A stretch of 64,000 bases of DNA from Putridiphycobacter sp965230485 (GCA_965230485.1 CBDDLA010000001.1:3038001-3102000), one strand, 5' to 3'. Counted from the first letter of the stretch, positions 51,618-60,023 are shown. A program made the numbers and translations. The notes: a model not told the origin generated them from the sequence alone.

Positions 51618-52685
51618 TCAGTACTTATTTGATTTTTTTAAATTTTTAATTTGCTTAACCATTTTTCCAAAATTTTTGTTCTTTTTACGTTTTTCAGCTA
51701 CAGTTGATTCAAAATGTTCCTTTTCTCGTTTCATTTTTAGATAATTTTCATACAGCATTCTATCTATTTTTTCACGTTGAACGGCTGAGATAACGGCGCA
51801 TTCAATTTCTATCGTATGGGTACAATCTCTAAACTTACAGTTTTTAGAAAGCTCAACTATTTTTTCAAATGTTTTTTCAAATCCACCAACTGAATCTGTA
51901 ATACCAACTTCTCTTATCCCTGGATTATCGATTATAATTCCACCATTTTTAACAACTCTTAATTCTCTGTGGCTTGTAACGTGTCGTCCTTTATTCGTAG
52001 TTGCACTAATCGTATTTGTTTTCATTAGTTGTTTCCCTGAAAGATTGTTTAGAAGGCTTGATTTTCCAACTCCTGATGAACCTAATAAGCAGTAAGTTTT
52101 GCCCCTTACCATATACTCTTCTAGTCTTTCAATTCCTTTTTTAGATTTATTACTTACAGCAATTAGCGGTACTTGCTTCACTCTTTTTTCAACTTCTGAT
52201 ATCAAATTGGCTAACCAAGTATCATCTATTAAGTCAATTTTATTTAGAATGATAATCGGCTTTACATTGGATGTATTACAAATTGTAAGGTACCTTTCTA
52301 GTCGATTGATATTAAAATCTCTGTCAATTGCTTGTACTATGAAAGCAAAATCAACATTGGTTGCTATGACCTGTTGTTCTCCTTTTTTGCCAACCGCCTC
52401 TCTTTTAATAATAGTTTTTCTGGGGAAAATAAAGTGTATTAGAACTTTATTATCATCATATTCTGAAATTGCAACCCAATCTCCTACAGCAGGAAAATCT
52501 TCACGAGAATTTGCAGTATATCTTAAGTTTCCTGTAATTTCTGCATCAAATTCCCCCTTTTCAGTTTTAACTATATATCTTTCCTTATGTTCTGAAATAA
52601 TTCTTCCGATTTCAAAGTCTAAAAGATTATGTTGAATTCTTAATTTTTCTATTTTGTTGTTATATCCGAAATGTTCTAATTTCAT
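51618..52685 (-). CDS. rsgA: Ribosome small subunit-dependent GTPase A
   Basis: A 355-residue circularly permuted GTPase that assists 30S maturation. Motif order is permuted: G4 NKID and G5 come before G1 GSSGVGKSSLLNNL and G3 DNPGIRE. An OB-fold lies in the N-terminal part (GRIISEHKERYIVKTEKGEFDAEITG), and a Cys/His zinc site occurs near the C-terminus (NCKFRDCTHTIEIECAV). The C-terminal tail is basic. The sequence is of the longer subtype, often present as an extra copy. It starts 6 bases after repeat copy 2 and is followed by repeat copy 1. Confidence 0.93.
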   Translation of the reverse strand: MKLEHFGYNNKIEKLRIQHNLLDFEIGRIISEHKERYIVKTEKGEFDAEITGNLRYTANSREDFPAVGDWVAISEYDDNKVLIHFIFPRKTIIKREAVGKKGEQQVIATNVDFAFIVQAIDRDFNINRLERYLTICNTSNVKPIIILNKIDLIDDTWLANLISEVEKRVKQVPLIAVSNKSKKGIERLEEYMVRGKTYCLLGSSGVGKSSLLNNLSGKQLMKTNTISATTNKGRHVTSHRELRVVKNGGIIIDNPGIREVGITDSVGGFEKTFEKIVELSKNCKFRDCTHTIEIECAVISAVQREKIDRMLYENYLKMKREKEHFESTVAEKRKKNKNFGKMVKQIKNLKKSNKY

Positions 52686-52690
52686 ATTCT

Positions 52691-52721
52691 GTGCGTTTTA
52701 AAATATTGTAAACACTGCAGT
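52691..52721. repeat. Direct repeat copy 2, GTGC-N9-TATTGT-N4-ACTGCAGT
   Basis: Same spacing and same 18 defined bases as copy 1 at 51484-51514. It ends 6 bases before the rsgA ATG on the minus strand. The variable N9 part is only weakly similar. Confidence 0.85.
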
Positions 52722-52806
52722 ATTTGAAGATCAATTTAAATACTATGGTATTCACAATAGATGTATTTATTTGTAAAATGTAAATCAATAAAAATCCTTC
52801 AAGTGA

Positions 52807-52938
52807 TTACCTGAAGTAAAGAATGGCGATAGTCAAAGAAAATGGACTATCTATTTTACAATATCCGAATATGATATTACAGATGTAATAGACATAGAAA
52901 TTCAATTAGAGTACAAAGTTAAAAAAATTAACTCATAA
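52807..52938 (+). pseudogene. Possible C-terminal gene remnant
   Basis: A 43-codon plus-strand frame without a start codon, between two stops: NGDSQRKWTIYFTISEYDITD followed by VIDIEIQLEYKVKKINS. Amphipathic strands and normal codon use suggest a decayed coding end, but no family is recognised. It may equally be chance. Confidence 0.3.
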
Positions 52939-52968
52939 ACTATCAAATAAAGAGCTTGTTTTTGTATT

Positions 52969-53029
52969 CGTCACAACGGTCTCGTTTATGATTTCGTTGC
53001 GACGTATTCCATCAGAAATTGTCGCGACG
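52969..53029. repeat. Three near-palindromic 10-mers at 25-26 base spacing
   Basis: CGTCACAACG (52969), CGTTGCGACG (52995) and TGTCGCGACG (53020): all resemble CGTYRCRACG, and adjacent copies can pair with each other. The segment is more GC-rich than its surroundings and contains CACAACGGTCT, like the motif in repeat copy 1. Confidence 0.6.
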
Positions 53030-53110
53030 AAGTCCAGCCTTATTAATGTATAATTAACTAGAATCCAGAAATGAATTATAGTCTTCGGTAGCAATAGTTC
53101 CTTTAGTTTT

Positions 53111-53524
53111 TTAGTCAAATGGGGCTAAGTCAGGCATTAGAAATTCTTTTTTTGCCCTATTAGAATTATAAATATCAAATCCGTAATGAAAAGTCATTAA
53201 ATCTTTAAAATTATTTTTCAGTCTCGGAAATTCAGCTACAAAGTCTTTAAAATTATTACTACCTGATTTGAGCATAAAGTGATAAACCACTTTGGTGGCT
53301 GCAATAGTTAGAGTCATATTGAACTTGTCCTTGACTCCTAGGAATTCCACAAAATTTAATATTTGCTTTTGTATATTTTTTTCCGCCTTTTCAATCCCAT
53401 ATCTATTAATATTCAACCAAGCAAGTCGTAAGTGGGCTTCGTGAGTAAAATCTGAAGGATTCAATTTACAGTTAATAAATTTCTCCTCAAATTCATTGTC
53501 CGTTAAGTTAAAGTGATTTTCCAT
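53111..53524 (-). CDS. Conserved hypothetical protein
   Basis: A 137-residue all-helical protein without signal or membrane segment. Its conserved-looking core has FTHEAHLRLAWLNINRYG, TLTIAATKVVYHFM, FVAEFPRLKNNFKDLMTFHYG and the C-terminal FLMPDLAPFD. Similar sequences seem widespread in Bacteroidota, but no function is known to me. It lies beside the spacer with repeats on the minus strand and is 96 bases from the DUF1853 gene. Confidence 0.75.
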   Translation of the reverse strand: MENHFNLTDNEFEEKFINCKLNPSDFTHEAHLRLAWLNINRYGIEKAEKNIQKQILNFVEFLGVKDKFNMTLTIAATKVVYHFMLKSGSNNFKDFVAEFPRLKNNFKDLMTFHYGFDIYNSNRAKKEFLMPDLAPFD

Positions 53525-53620
53525 ACTTAATTTGCAAAAATTACTGCTTTATCTTGAAATCAAATATACAAGTTTATTTAGAGCGCTATTGACTTTTGAT
53601 TCAATACCTAAGCAAAGCAA

Positions 53621-54418
53621 TCACCACCAAGTGATAAAAAATGTTTCGTATTTATTGCCATGCTTAAGCCAGCAAAGTGGGGCTTGCTTGTTGTCTATCC
53701 AATCGTAAACCTCTTGATTTATAGCTTTAACATCTTTCCAGATTTTATGATTTGATGGATCAATTCCCCATTCTTTTTTGGATGGAACAAAATAGGTCTT
53801 CTCAAAATGATCAAGCTTGACAAAGGTATCATAGTTTAAATAGTAACCTTTAATGGCTTTTCGAAAAACAGAGTCAAATTCAATGTCAGATTCATAGGGA
53901 ATAAATAATGAAACTAATAAGCACAAAGCCTGAGAAACCTTATCAATCTTTATTGTGTTCAGCGAAGATTTTGTAGCCTCATGGTATAGCAAAGGAAATT
54001 GCTTTTGGAACAGTTTTTCTAGTTTCTCTGCTAAGGAATCATTTCTATTAGGACCAATCCAATTATGGATAGGATTGATAGACTTATTTGGGTCGAATAA
54101 ATAGAATTTATACGCCAATTCCAAATGGATCAATTCATTTGAGGTTAGATGTTTAATTATAAAGTCAATTTCACCAATGGTTGCTTTGTTTTCAATGATT
54201 TGAATGTTTTCATACAGTACCACATAATTAGTAGATTGCTTAATTAGTTCACCAACTATTTTTTCAGCCATGTGGCCAAGTCGTAAATTATTTGGTAAGG
54301 CAAAATCTAAATCCCAATCAAGTATTAATGACGATAAATCGAATGTTTTAACCCCCACAACTGATTCATCCAGAATACTGGTATTTAATATGGATGCAAT
54401 TCGTGATTGAGTATTCAT
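53621..54418 (-). CDS. DUF1853-family protein, PD-(D/E)XK nuclease-like
   Basis: A 265-residue cytoplasmic protein matching DUF1853: LRLGHMAEKIVGELIKQS, then GEIDFIIKHLTSNELIHLELAYKFYLF (acidic residues and Lys arranged as in the PD-(D/E)XK core: Glu-Ile-Asp then Glu-Leu-Ala-x-Lys) and NWIGPNRNDSLAEKLEKL. The C-terminal CWLKHGNKYETFFITWW is also typical. Nuclease activity is only predicted for the family. It lies 13 bases after the methyltransferase gene, so the two are cotranscribed. Confidence 0.82.
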   Translation of the reverse strand: MNTQSRIASILNTSILDESVVGVKTFDLSSLILDWDLDFALPNNLRLGHMAEKIVGELIKQSTNYVVLYENIQIIENKATIGEIDFIIKHLTSNELIHLELAYKFYLFDPNKSINPIHNWIGPNRNDSLAEKLEKLFQKQFPLLYHEATKSSLNTIKIDKVSQALCLLVSLFIPYESDIEFDSVFRKAIKGYYLNYDTFVKLDHFEKTYFVPSKKEWGIDPSNHKIWKDVKAINQEVYDWIDNKQAPLCWLKHGNKYETFFITWW

Positions 54419-54431
54419 AGTAAAGGTAAGG

Positions 54432-55277
54432 CTATGCTTTAATTGATAAAATCACCTTATACTTCCACAAGTTCTCTTTTAAGGCCTTATACTGATAGTA
54501 GCCGCATTTATAATGTGATTTGGCAAACCGAGATACATTGGGGTGAAACAGATTATAGGCTTCTGACGGAATAAATCCCAGTAATGACATTCGATACATG
54601 CGTTTGGCACTTCTTGTTACTTTTGAGGTATAATCCACGATTTGGGTATCACAAAACCCATTTTGTTTTAGTTGATTATTAAAGAAATTGGAGGTCACAT
54701 AATTGGAAATTCCCCAAGTATTTTTCCATTTATTAATCCAATCGTTTGGGTCATTTTGATCGTCAGAAGTTAAAAAGAAATCACTTAAAATGAGCTTGCC
54801 CCCTTGCTTAAGTAGTCTATTTGCCTCCTTTATAAATAAAGCTTTATCTGGCGCCGAAGATACACTTTCACATGCCCAAATGACATCAAAAGATTCATCA
54901 GGAAAGGAAGTGTTTGTATAATCCATTATCTGGAAATCGACTTGATTTGCCAGTGCTTTTTTTTGAGCAATTTCATTCGCAAAATCAATTTGTTTTTGAC
55001 TTAAAGAAATACCTGTAACCTTGGCGTTTTTTTTATCAGCGAGAAGAAACGCCGCTCCTCCAACCCCGCAACCAGCATCTAATATCCGATCTGCTTCTCT
55101 AATGTTGGCTAAATTCATCAAGGTTAAATTGGTGTTCAATAAAGAATCTTTAAAACTGTTAACCCCATTGTCCCAAATGCCATAATGAAGAGAAAGCGCC
55201 TTTTTTAAGCTCCACCAATTCTCGTAATGATTTTGTGTAGAATTATAATATTCAGCTACATCTTTTTTTGTAAACAT
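54432..55277 (-). CDS. SAM-dependent methyltransferase (tocopherol/sterol/CFA-type)
   Basis: A 281-residue methyltransferase of the UbiE/gamma-tocopherol methyltransferase type. Motif I is RILDAGCGVGGAAFLLADK, motif II KVTGISLSQKQIDFANEIAQ, motif III FPDESFDVIWACESVSSAPD and the post-motif LLKQGGKLILSDFFL. The upstream NHYENWWSLKKALSLHYGIW resembles the N-terminus of small-molecule methyltransferases. The substrate is unknown. It is followed by the DUF1853 gene in the same transcript and has its own promoter. Confidence 0.88.
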   Translation of the reverse strand: MFTKKDVAEYYNSTQNHYENWWSLKKALSLHYGIWDNGVNSFKDSLLNTNLTLMNLANIREADRILDAGCGVGGAAFLLADKKNAKVTGISLSQKQIDFANEIAQKKALANQVDFQIMDYTNTSFPDESFDVIWACESVSSAPDKALFIKEANRLLKQGGKLILSDFFLTSDDQNDPNDWINKWKNTWGISNYVTSNFFNNQLKQNGFCDTQIVDYTSKVTRSAKRMYRMSLLGFIPSEAYNLFHPNVSRFAKSHYKCGYYQYKALKENLWKYKVILSIKA

Positions 55278-55295
55278 CCTTATTTATTTATCGAC

Positions 55296-55303
55296 CAAAT
55301 TTA
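55296..55303 (-). promoter_or_regulatory. -7 box for the methyltransferase operon
   Basis: On the minus strand, TAAATTTG, an exact TAnnTTTG match, ends 18 bases before the ATG at 55277. The -33 element is not clear. Confidence 0.5.
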
Positions 55304-55412
55304 CAATAAATGAGGTTAAATTTTAAAAAGTAATAAAGACCTATGATTAAGAAAATAAATTTGTATTCAAATTTAATTTGACAGCAATATCTTATTTATC
55401 GTTGTCGTTTGT

Positions 55413-55446
55413 AAAAAAGGTTCCATGATATCATGGAACCTTTTTA
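55413..55446. terminator. Terminator after the type B sorting-domain gene (possibly bidirectional)
   Basis: Nearly perfect palindrome GGTTCCATGATATCATGGAACC (55419-55440) flanked by A and T runs on both strands. It lies 48 bases after the stop of the minus-strand secreted protein gene. Confidence 0.9.
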
Positions 55447-55493
55447 TATTAAATCAGAATTTAAGTTTAGGAATAAGAATGTCAGTTCAACAA

Positions 55494-56879
55494 TTATCTG
55501 ATCAAAGTTGTATTGCCGCTGAGCTTACCTTTTTGTCCTGTATTAAACTCGTAATCTAATGTCCAATAGTAAACTCCAGGGCTTTCAGGTCTTCCTTTAT
55601 AGTTGCCATCCCAGCCATTTTTTTGATTGGTCGATTCAAAAATTTGAATCCCATAGCGATTGTAAATTTTGAAAATAGCAACGTCCAGCGCCAAGCCTTC
55701 AACAACTAAAATATCGTTTTTACCATCTCCATTAGGTGAAAAAGCTGTCGGGACACCAATTTGAGGAGAGAAATTAAGATAAACGGTTACAGAATCTTTT
55801 GCAAAACATCCATTGCTGTCCTCAACTTTTATAAAGTAGTTGGTTGTTTCTTCTGGGTAAGCAAATGTCGAAGAGCTACTTGGCCTTGTAAGACTTTCTG
55901 AAGGTTCCCAACTAAAATAAGTGGCTCCTATGCTGGTCACGTTCAAAATAGCAGGTTCACCTAAATCAATAACAGTATCCTTTGGGGCTATTACGGTTGG
56001 ATTGTTCACAACATTTAATATTTGAGTAGCTTGACTGAAAGAACCGTCAGCATTTGTTACAGTTAATTGTACGGATACATTATTGCTGGCATTAATAAAA
56101 CAAAATTCAGGATTTTGCAAATTTGACATGGAGGGTATAGCCGCATTTACCGGGGTAATAGCCCATTGCCATGTAACTGGCGTTCCAAAAGTGGTATCTG
56201 TCATTGTGATACATTCTTGCTCGCAAATAACAGGTTTGGATATAAAACCAGCCACTAAATTAGGATCGTTATTATTGGCATTTAGCGTCATTATACCATT
56301 GGCTGAATAGATGTCGTCATTCCATGAATTACTGGCACCAACGGCAGCTGCTGTTAGTATAGGTTGACCTAACGCTGAATTAGGAATTAGATCAGATCTA
56401 TTCATACCTACTGTAACAGAGTTAGAAGGTTGATCTACAATAATGGTAAGGTTATTCGCAAATAGATTGGTGAAAGCTGAAGCTGCTACACCAGCTGGGT
56501 CTGCAATACCCACTGTTCCAGCATATGCTGATGGGGGTGTTCCTGTTACCCAACCAGATACTAGTCTATGATATGGGTTACCATTGTTAACGCTGGTGCC
56601 CCAAAAGTTAAATGTAGTTCCTCCTCCTGGATAATTAACCATGATATTAAAGCCTAAATCACTTGATTGAGTAGCGTTAATACCTGCACAAGTAAGCCGA
56701 AACCATAAAGAATCGGGAACAATATCATAGCGGTACTCTAGCAACGTTCCATCCAATAAACCAAAATTGGCACCATCTCCTATAACATCAGTGGTAATGG
56801 TGTTCCATTGACCGTATGAAATACCACCGTTTAATAGAGCAGAAAGAATAGTAAGGTATTTGAAAATTTTGAGTATCAT
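55494..56879 (-). CDS. Secreted protein with type B T9SS sorting domain
   Basis: A 461-residue secreted protein. After the signal peptide (to SYGQ) there is an approximately 185-residue domain (WNTITTDVIGDGANFGLLDG..., IYSANGIMTL), a PKD-like domain (ITMTDTTFGTPVTWQWAI) and an Ig-like segment. The C-terminus is the gliding-motility-associated type B sorting domain: VPTAFSPNGDGKNDILVV, IYNRYGIQIFES, WDGNYKGRPESPGVYYW. The N-terminal domain is about two-thirds identical to the next gene (57155-58279), which carries a type A domain. The protein is probably attached to the surface by the type IX machinery. Confidence 0.88.
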   Translation of the reverse strand: MILKIFKYLTILSALLNGGISYGQWNTITTDVIGDGANFGLLDGTLLEYRYDIVPDSLWFRLTCAGINATQSSDLGFNIMVNYPGGGTTFNFWGTSVNNGNPYHRLVSGWVTGTPPSAYAGTVGIADPAGVAASAFTNLFANNLTIIVDQPSNSVTVGMNRSDLIPNSALGQPILTAAAVGASNSWNDDIYSANGIMTLNANNNDPNLVAGFISKPVICEQECITMTDTTFGTPVTWQWAITPVNAAIPSMSNLQNPEFCFINASNNVSVQLTVTNADGSFSQATQILNVVNNPTVIAPKDTVIDLGEPAILNVTSIGATYFSWEPSESLTRPSSSSTFAYPEETTNYFIKVEDSNGCFAKDSVTVYLNFSPQIGVPTAFSPNGDGKNDILVVEGLALDVAIFKIYNRYGIQIFESTNQKNGWDGNYKGRPESPGVYYWTLDYEFNTGQKGKLSGNTTLIR

Positions 56880-57102
56880 AATTAATAGTTTTAATGTGTT
56901 TGTTTATAATCTGACGACTTACCATTGTGAAAGGCAATGATCGTTTTTAACGTGTTATATCATCTTTTTAAGCTTTGATGATTGTTTAATTAATTAATAA
57001 TTAGATTGTAAGTATTTTTTATTTTATCATTTCAAACGAAAGCTATATATGTGTTGATCTTGAGTGTAAACTCCATTTTTACTTAATTCGTTAAGTACCA
57101 CC

Positions 57103-57135
57103 TCAAAAATTGAATGTCAAACATTCAATTTTTGA
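57103..57135 (-). terminator. Terminator after the type A sorting-domain gene
   Basis: Perfect 14 bp AT-rich stem (TCAAAAATTGAATG / CATTCAATTTTTGA) with a five-base loop, 19 bases after the minus-strand stop. A second palindrome with a TTCG loop (ACTTAA-TTCG-TTAAGT) lies 7 bases farther on at 57081-57096. Confidence 0.8.
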
Positions 57136-57154
57136 TAGCAGTTACTTTTGACGC

Positions 57155-58279
57155 TTATTGTCTTTGAAATTTTTTGATTGCTAGAATGCTGTTTTCATTT
57201 GACATCACCGTCAAGAGATAAACACCGTTTTCTAGATTACCAGCGTCAAAAAAGTTTAGGTTATTTGTTTCTTCAATTGTTTTACCTGATATATCGGTGA
57301 TAACAATTTTTTGAACGATTTCATTATTTGGTATTGAAAAATAAATCTTAGACCTTGTTGGATTAGGGAATAAATCGAATTCAAATTTATCGAAAGCTTG
57401 GATATTGGCTGATCCAATAGAAATTTGTTGGCTTCTGGTCACTCCGGAACCATCACTAGCGGTGGCTAGTACTGTGACGCTTCCGCTCGCAGAGGCAGTT
57501 AATAGACCAGCGGCATTAATTGTAGCTGTCCCTGATCCATTAACAACCGACCAAGAAACTGTATTGTCTGTGGCGTTTGTTGGTAAAACCGTGGCCGTCA
57601 TCTGCAAACTTCCAGAAGATGACGGAATCGTATTAATACCACCTTGTCCATTAACTGTAATAGTTGTTACTGGTACATTCATGGTTGGAAGTGTCATTAT
57701 TCCAGAGGCCGAATAAATATCATCATTCCAGGAATTACTAGCTCCTACTGCAGCGGCAGTTAAAATTGGTTGACCCATAGCAGAATTCGGTATTAAGTCA
57801 AGTCGTTTCATTCCAATTTCAATAGTTGATGCTGAAGTATTGACAATAATCGCAAGATTATCAGAAAATAAATTAGTATAGTTTGTTGTACTAACTCCAG
57901 TGGCATCACCTATTCCAATAGTACCAAAATAATTTGAAGGCGGAAGCCCTACAACCCAACCAGTAACCAATTTATGATAAGGGTTTAGGTTGTTGGATCC
58001 CCAAAAGTTAAAGGTTGAACCTCCTCCAGCATAATTAACCATGATATTAAATCCAAGATCCATGGATTGATTGCTATTAATTGTTGAGGTAGAAATTCTA
58101 AACCAAAGCGAGTCGTTTGTACTATCATATCTAAATTCAAGTTCAGTTCCATCAAGAAGAGAGGCAACAGACCCATCTCCAGTTACGTCTGTTGCAATAG
58201 TTGTCCATTGAGAAAATGTATTCAAACTTACCATTGCAAAGCAAGCAGCAACGAAAAGATTTAAGTAAATGTTTTTCAT
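57155..58279 (-). CDS. Secreted protein with type A T9SS sorting domain
   Basis: A 374-residue secreted protein. The first part (about residues 22-210) is homologous to the domain at the start of the neighbouring 461-residue protein. A BIG2-like Ig domain follows (VTTITVNGQGGINTIPSSSGSLQMTATVLPTNATDNTVSWSVVNGSG, ATASDGSG). The C-terminal 75 residues form a type A sorting domain: FDLFPNPTRSKIYFSI, KIVITDISGKTI, LENGVYLLTV. The protein is predicted to be exported by the type IX secretion system, where the domain is cleaved on attachment. It is on the same strand as its paralog, 275 bases away, with a terminator between. Confidence 0.9.
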   Translation of the reverse strand: MKNIYLNLFVAACFAMVSLNTFSQWTTIATDVTGDGSVASLLDGTELEFRYDSTNDSLWFRISTSTINSNQSMDLGFNIMVNYAGGGSTFNFWGSNNLNPYHKLVTGWVVGLPPSNYFGTIGIGDATGVSTTNYTNLFSDNLAIIVNTSASTIEIGMKRLDLIPNSAMGQPILTAAAVGASNSWNDDIYSASGIMTLPTMNVPVTTITVNGQGGINTIPSSSGSLQMTATVLPTNATDNTVSWSVVNGSGTATINAAGLLTASASGSVTVLATASDGSGVTRSQQISIGSANIQAFDKFEFDLFPNPTRSKIYFSIPNNEIVQKIVITDISGKTIEETNNLNFFDAGNLENGVYLLTVMSNENSILAIKKFQRQ

Positions 58280-58435
58280 AATAAAGTGTTTTAATTGTCT
58301 TAAATATTTTTATTTCTCAAACGGCTTTTAGAAAAGTTTGGTAACTGCTTTCTTTTTAAAATTAAGTCATTTCTAAAAGAAATTAATTATAGATATATTC
58401 CTGTATATGAGGTAATAATGTAAATAAAATAAATC

Positions 58436-59929
58436 ATGTCAAAAGATCGATTATTAGTATATATTAAAGAAATGAGTCAGGCTGAAAAGCGTTATTTTAA
58501 GCAAACACTCAGGCAATACTCTAATAATAGTCAGTTCACTAATTATGCTCGATTATTTGATTATTTGACAAAAATTGATGAGCTTGATAAGAAGCAGCTA
58601 TTAAAAAAGTGTACTTTCATTAGTCCAAGCCAACTGCAAAATATTAAGGTTAGGTTATACAATAAACTTCTACAAAGTAATCGATCTTATTATTCGAGCA
58701 ATAATGAAAATATTGGAATCCATCAATACTTGATTGATTATGAAATATTGAAAAAGAAGCGACTTTATGACCAGTGTTTTTCAGTATTAGTAAAGGCTGA
58801 AAAAAGAGCTAACCATACCGGAGCATATACCCTGTTGAGGCAAATTCTCGAATATCAAAAGTATTTACTAGAAGTAAGACTAAAAGGAAAAAAAAATAAA
58901 CAATTATTAGGAGAGGTACTTGGTAAAATGGAATCATTAGCTGAACTGTCTTTTAATATGATAAGTTTAAATAGATTAGGAATTGACATTTATAATGTGT
59001 TTAAATTGGAAGGTAGAATTGTGAGAGACGAAACTATACTGGACGAAATTATTCAGGATTTTAAAGAAATTCAATCGAAGGAGGAACGTTTCACTTTAAA
59101 TAACCATTGGAGAATCTCTTTTAATTATTCAGCTTCACTTCTTTATAGAATGGTTGGCAATATGCAGTTAAGTGAGCAGTATCTGTTGGCGATTTTTAAA
59201 GTTTTTGAAAGCGATAAAAAATTGATTCACACTTTTAGTACTTTTTATTTTAAATCGTTGAATTTATCAGCTATTTTATACAATTCAATGAAAGATTCTG
59301 AAAAGGCTCTTCAGGCTATAGAATCAATGAGAGCCAATAGCTCGCTTATTGAGAACGATAAAGATTTGGCGCTTACCGTATTCGAAAACGCGAATTTCCA
59401 GGAATTAGAAGTTTACCTTCAAGCTAGACAATTTGACAAAGCTGTTAAAGTGTCTGAAAAGATCATCAATCAACTTGACGTTTATAAATCAGACATTCAT
59501 AATGTAAATGAATTCAGTAAATATTATCGAATCACCTTAGCTTATTTTGGAAATCATCAGTTCAAAATTGCTTTGAAATGGATTAATCGGATTTTAAACT
59601 TTGACGAACTTAGATACAGAAAAGACATCCTTTCATCTGTTCAAATGTTAAATTTGATGATTCATTATGAATTGAGGAATTATGATTTAGTACTCAATAA
59701 AATTAATTCTACTGTCAAATATTTAAAACGAATTGATAGATATCTTCCATTTGAAAGAATATTCTTAAGAGGGCTAAGAAAATTGGCGAGTACAAGTTCG
59801 AAACAAAAAATAATTAAACAATTTGTAGCCGAACTTAATGAGAATAGAGTGGTTGATAAACTAGAATTATACGCTATGCAGTATTTTGATCCTGTTGAAT
59901 GGTTGAACGCTAAAGTAATTCGAGCTTAG
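58436..59929 (+). CDS. TPR-like helical protein of unknown function
   Basis: A 497-residue cytoplasmic protein built almost wholly from helices. The N-terminus (SKDRLLVYIKEMSQAEKRYFKQTLRQY...ELDKKQLLKKCTF) appears to be a distinct helical module, and the rest has repeating helical pairs in the style of TPR (LYRMVGNMQLSEQYLLAIFKVFE, ALQAIESMRANS, YLQARQFDKAVKVSEKIIN). No catalytic motif is present. It may be a scaffold for a signalling or regulatory protein. Its 3' end is 94 bases from the ccoI start and it is not obviously part of that operon. Confidence 0.7.
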   Translation: MSKDRLLVYIKEMSQAEKRYFKQTLRQYSNNSQFTNYARLFDYLTKIDELDKKQLLKKCTFISPSQLQNIKVRLYNKLLQSNRSYYSSNNENIGIHQYLIDYEILKKKRLYDQCFSVLVKAEKRANHTGAYTLLRQILEYQKYLLEVRLKGKKNKQLLGEVLGKMESLAELSFNMISLNRLGIDIYNVFKLEGRIVRDETILDEIIQDFKEIQSKEERFTLNNHWRISFNYSASLLYRMVGNMQLSEQYLLAIFKVFESDKKLIHTFSTFYFKSLNLSAILYNSMKDSEKALQAIESMRANSSLIENDKDLALTVFENANFQELEVYLQARQFDKAVKVSEKIINQLDVYKSDIHNVNEFSKYYRITLAYFGNHQFKIALKWINRILNFDELRYRKDILSSVQMLNLMIHYELRNYDLVLNKINSTVKYLKRIDRYLPFERIFLRGLRKLASTSSKQKIIKQFVAELNENRVVDKLELYAMQYFDPVEWLNAKVIRA

Positions 59930-59974
59930 TAGATCTGATTAGGGCTGTTTTTATGATATAATTTCACACGTTTA

Positions 59975-59990
59975 GATGATATTTATCATC
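59975..59990 (+). promoter_or_regulatory. FNR-type dyad upstream of ccoI
   Basis: GATGAT-ATTT-ATCATC, a perfect 6+6 dyad containing the FNR/CRP core TGAT-N4-ATCA. Its centre is 41.5 bases upstream of 60024, the ccoI ATG, if transcription begins there. Confidence 0.7.
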
Positions 59991-60023
59991 TTTCAAGCCT
60001 GTAGAAAAAAAGAAATTTGCGGA

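Larger units (their letters stand above)
52722..53110. other. Spacer with gene remnant and structured repeats
   Basis: There is no complete gene in this 389-base stretch. It holds a 43-codon open remnant (52807-52938, plus strand) and the three 10-base repeats at 52969-53029. It is AT-rich and no RNA gene was recognised. Confidence 0.5.

Noticed and set aside
52933..53118. 61-codon minus-strand reading frame over the three 10-mers
   Set aside because: It covers non-coding repeats with pairing potential and has no protein-like conservation pattern; the repetitive DNA explains the open frame.
59976..60023. Upstream 16-codon extension of ccoI
   Set aside because: Its ATG falls inside the FNR-type dyad and the added residues do not look like a CcoI N-terminus; the start at 60024 gives MNCYHCGDKC.
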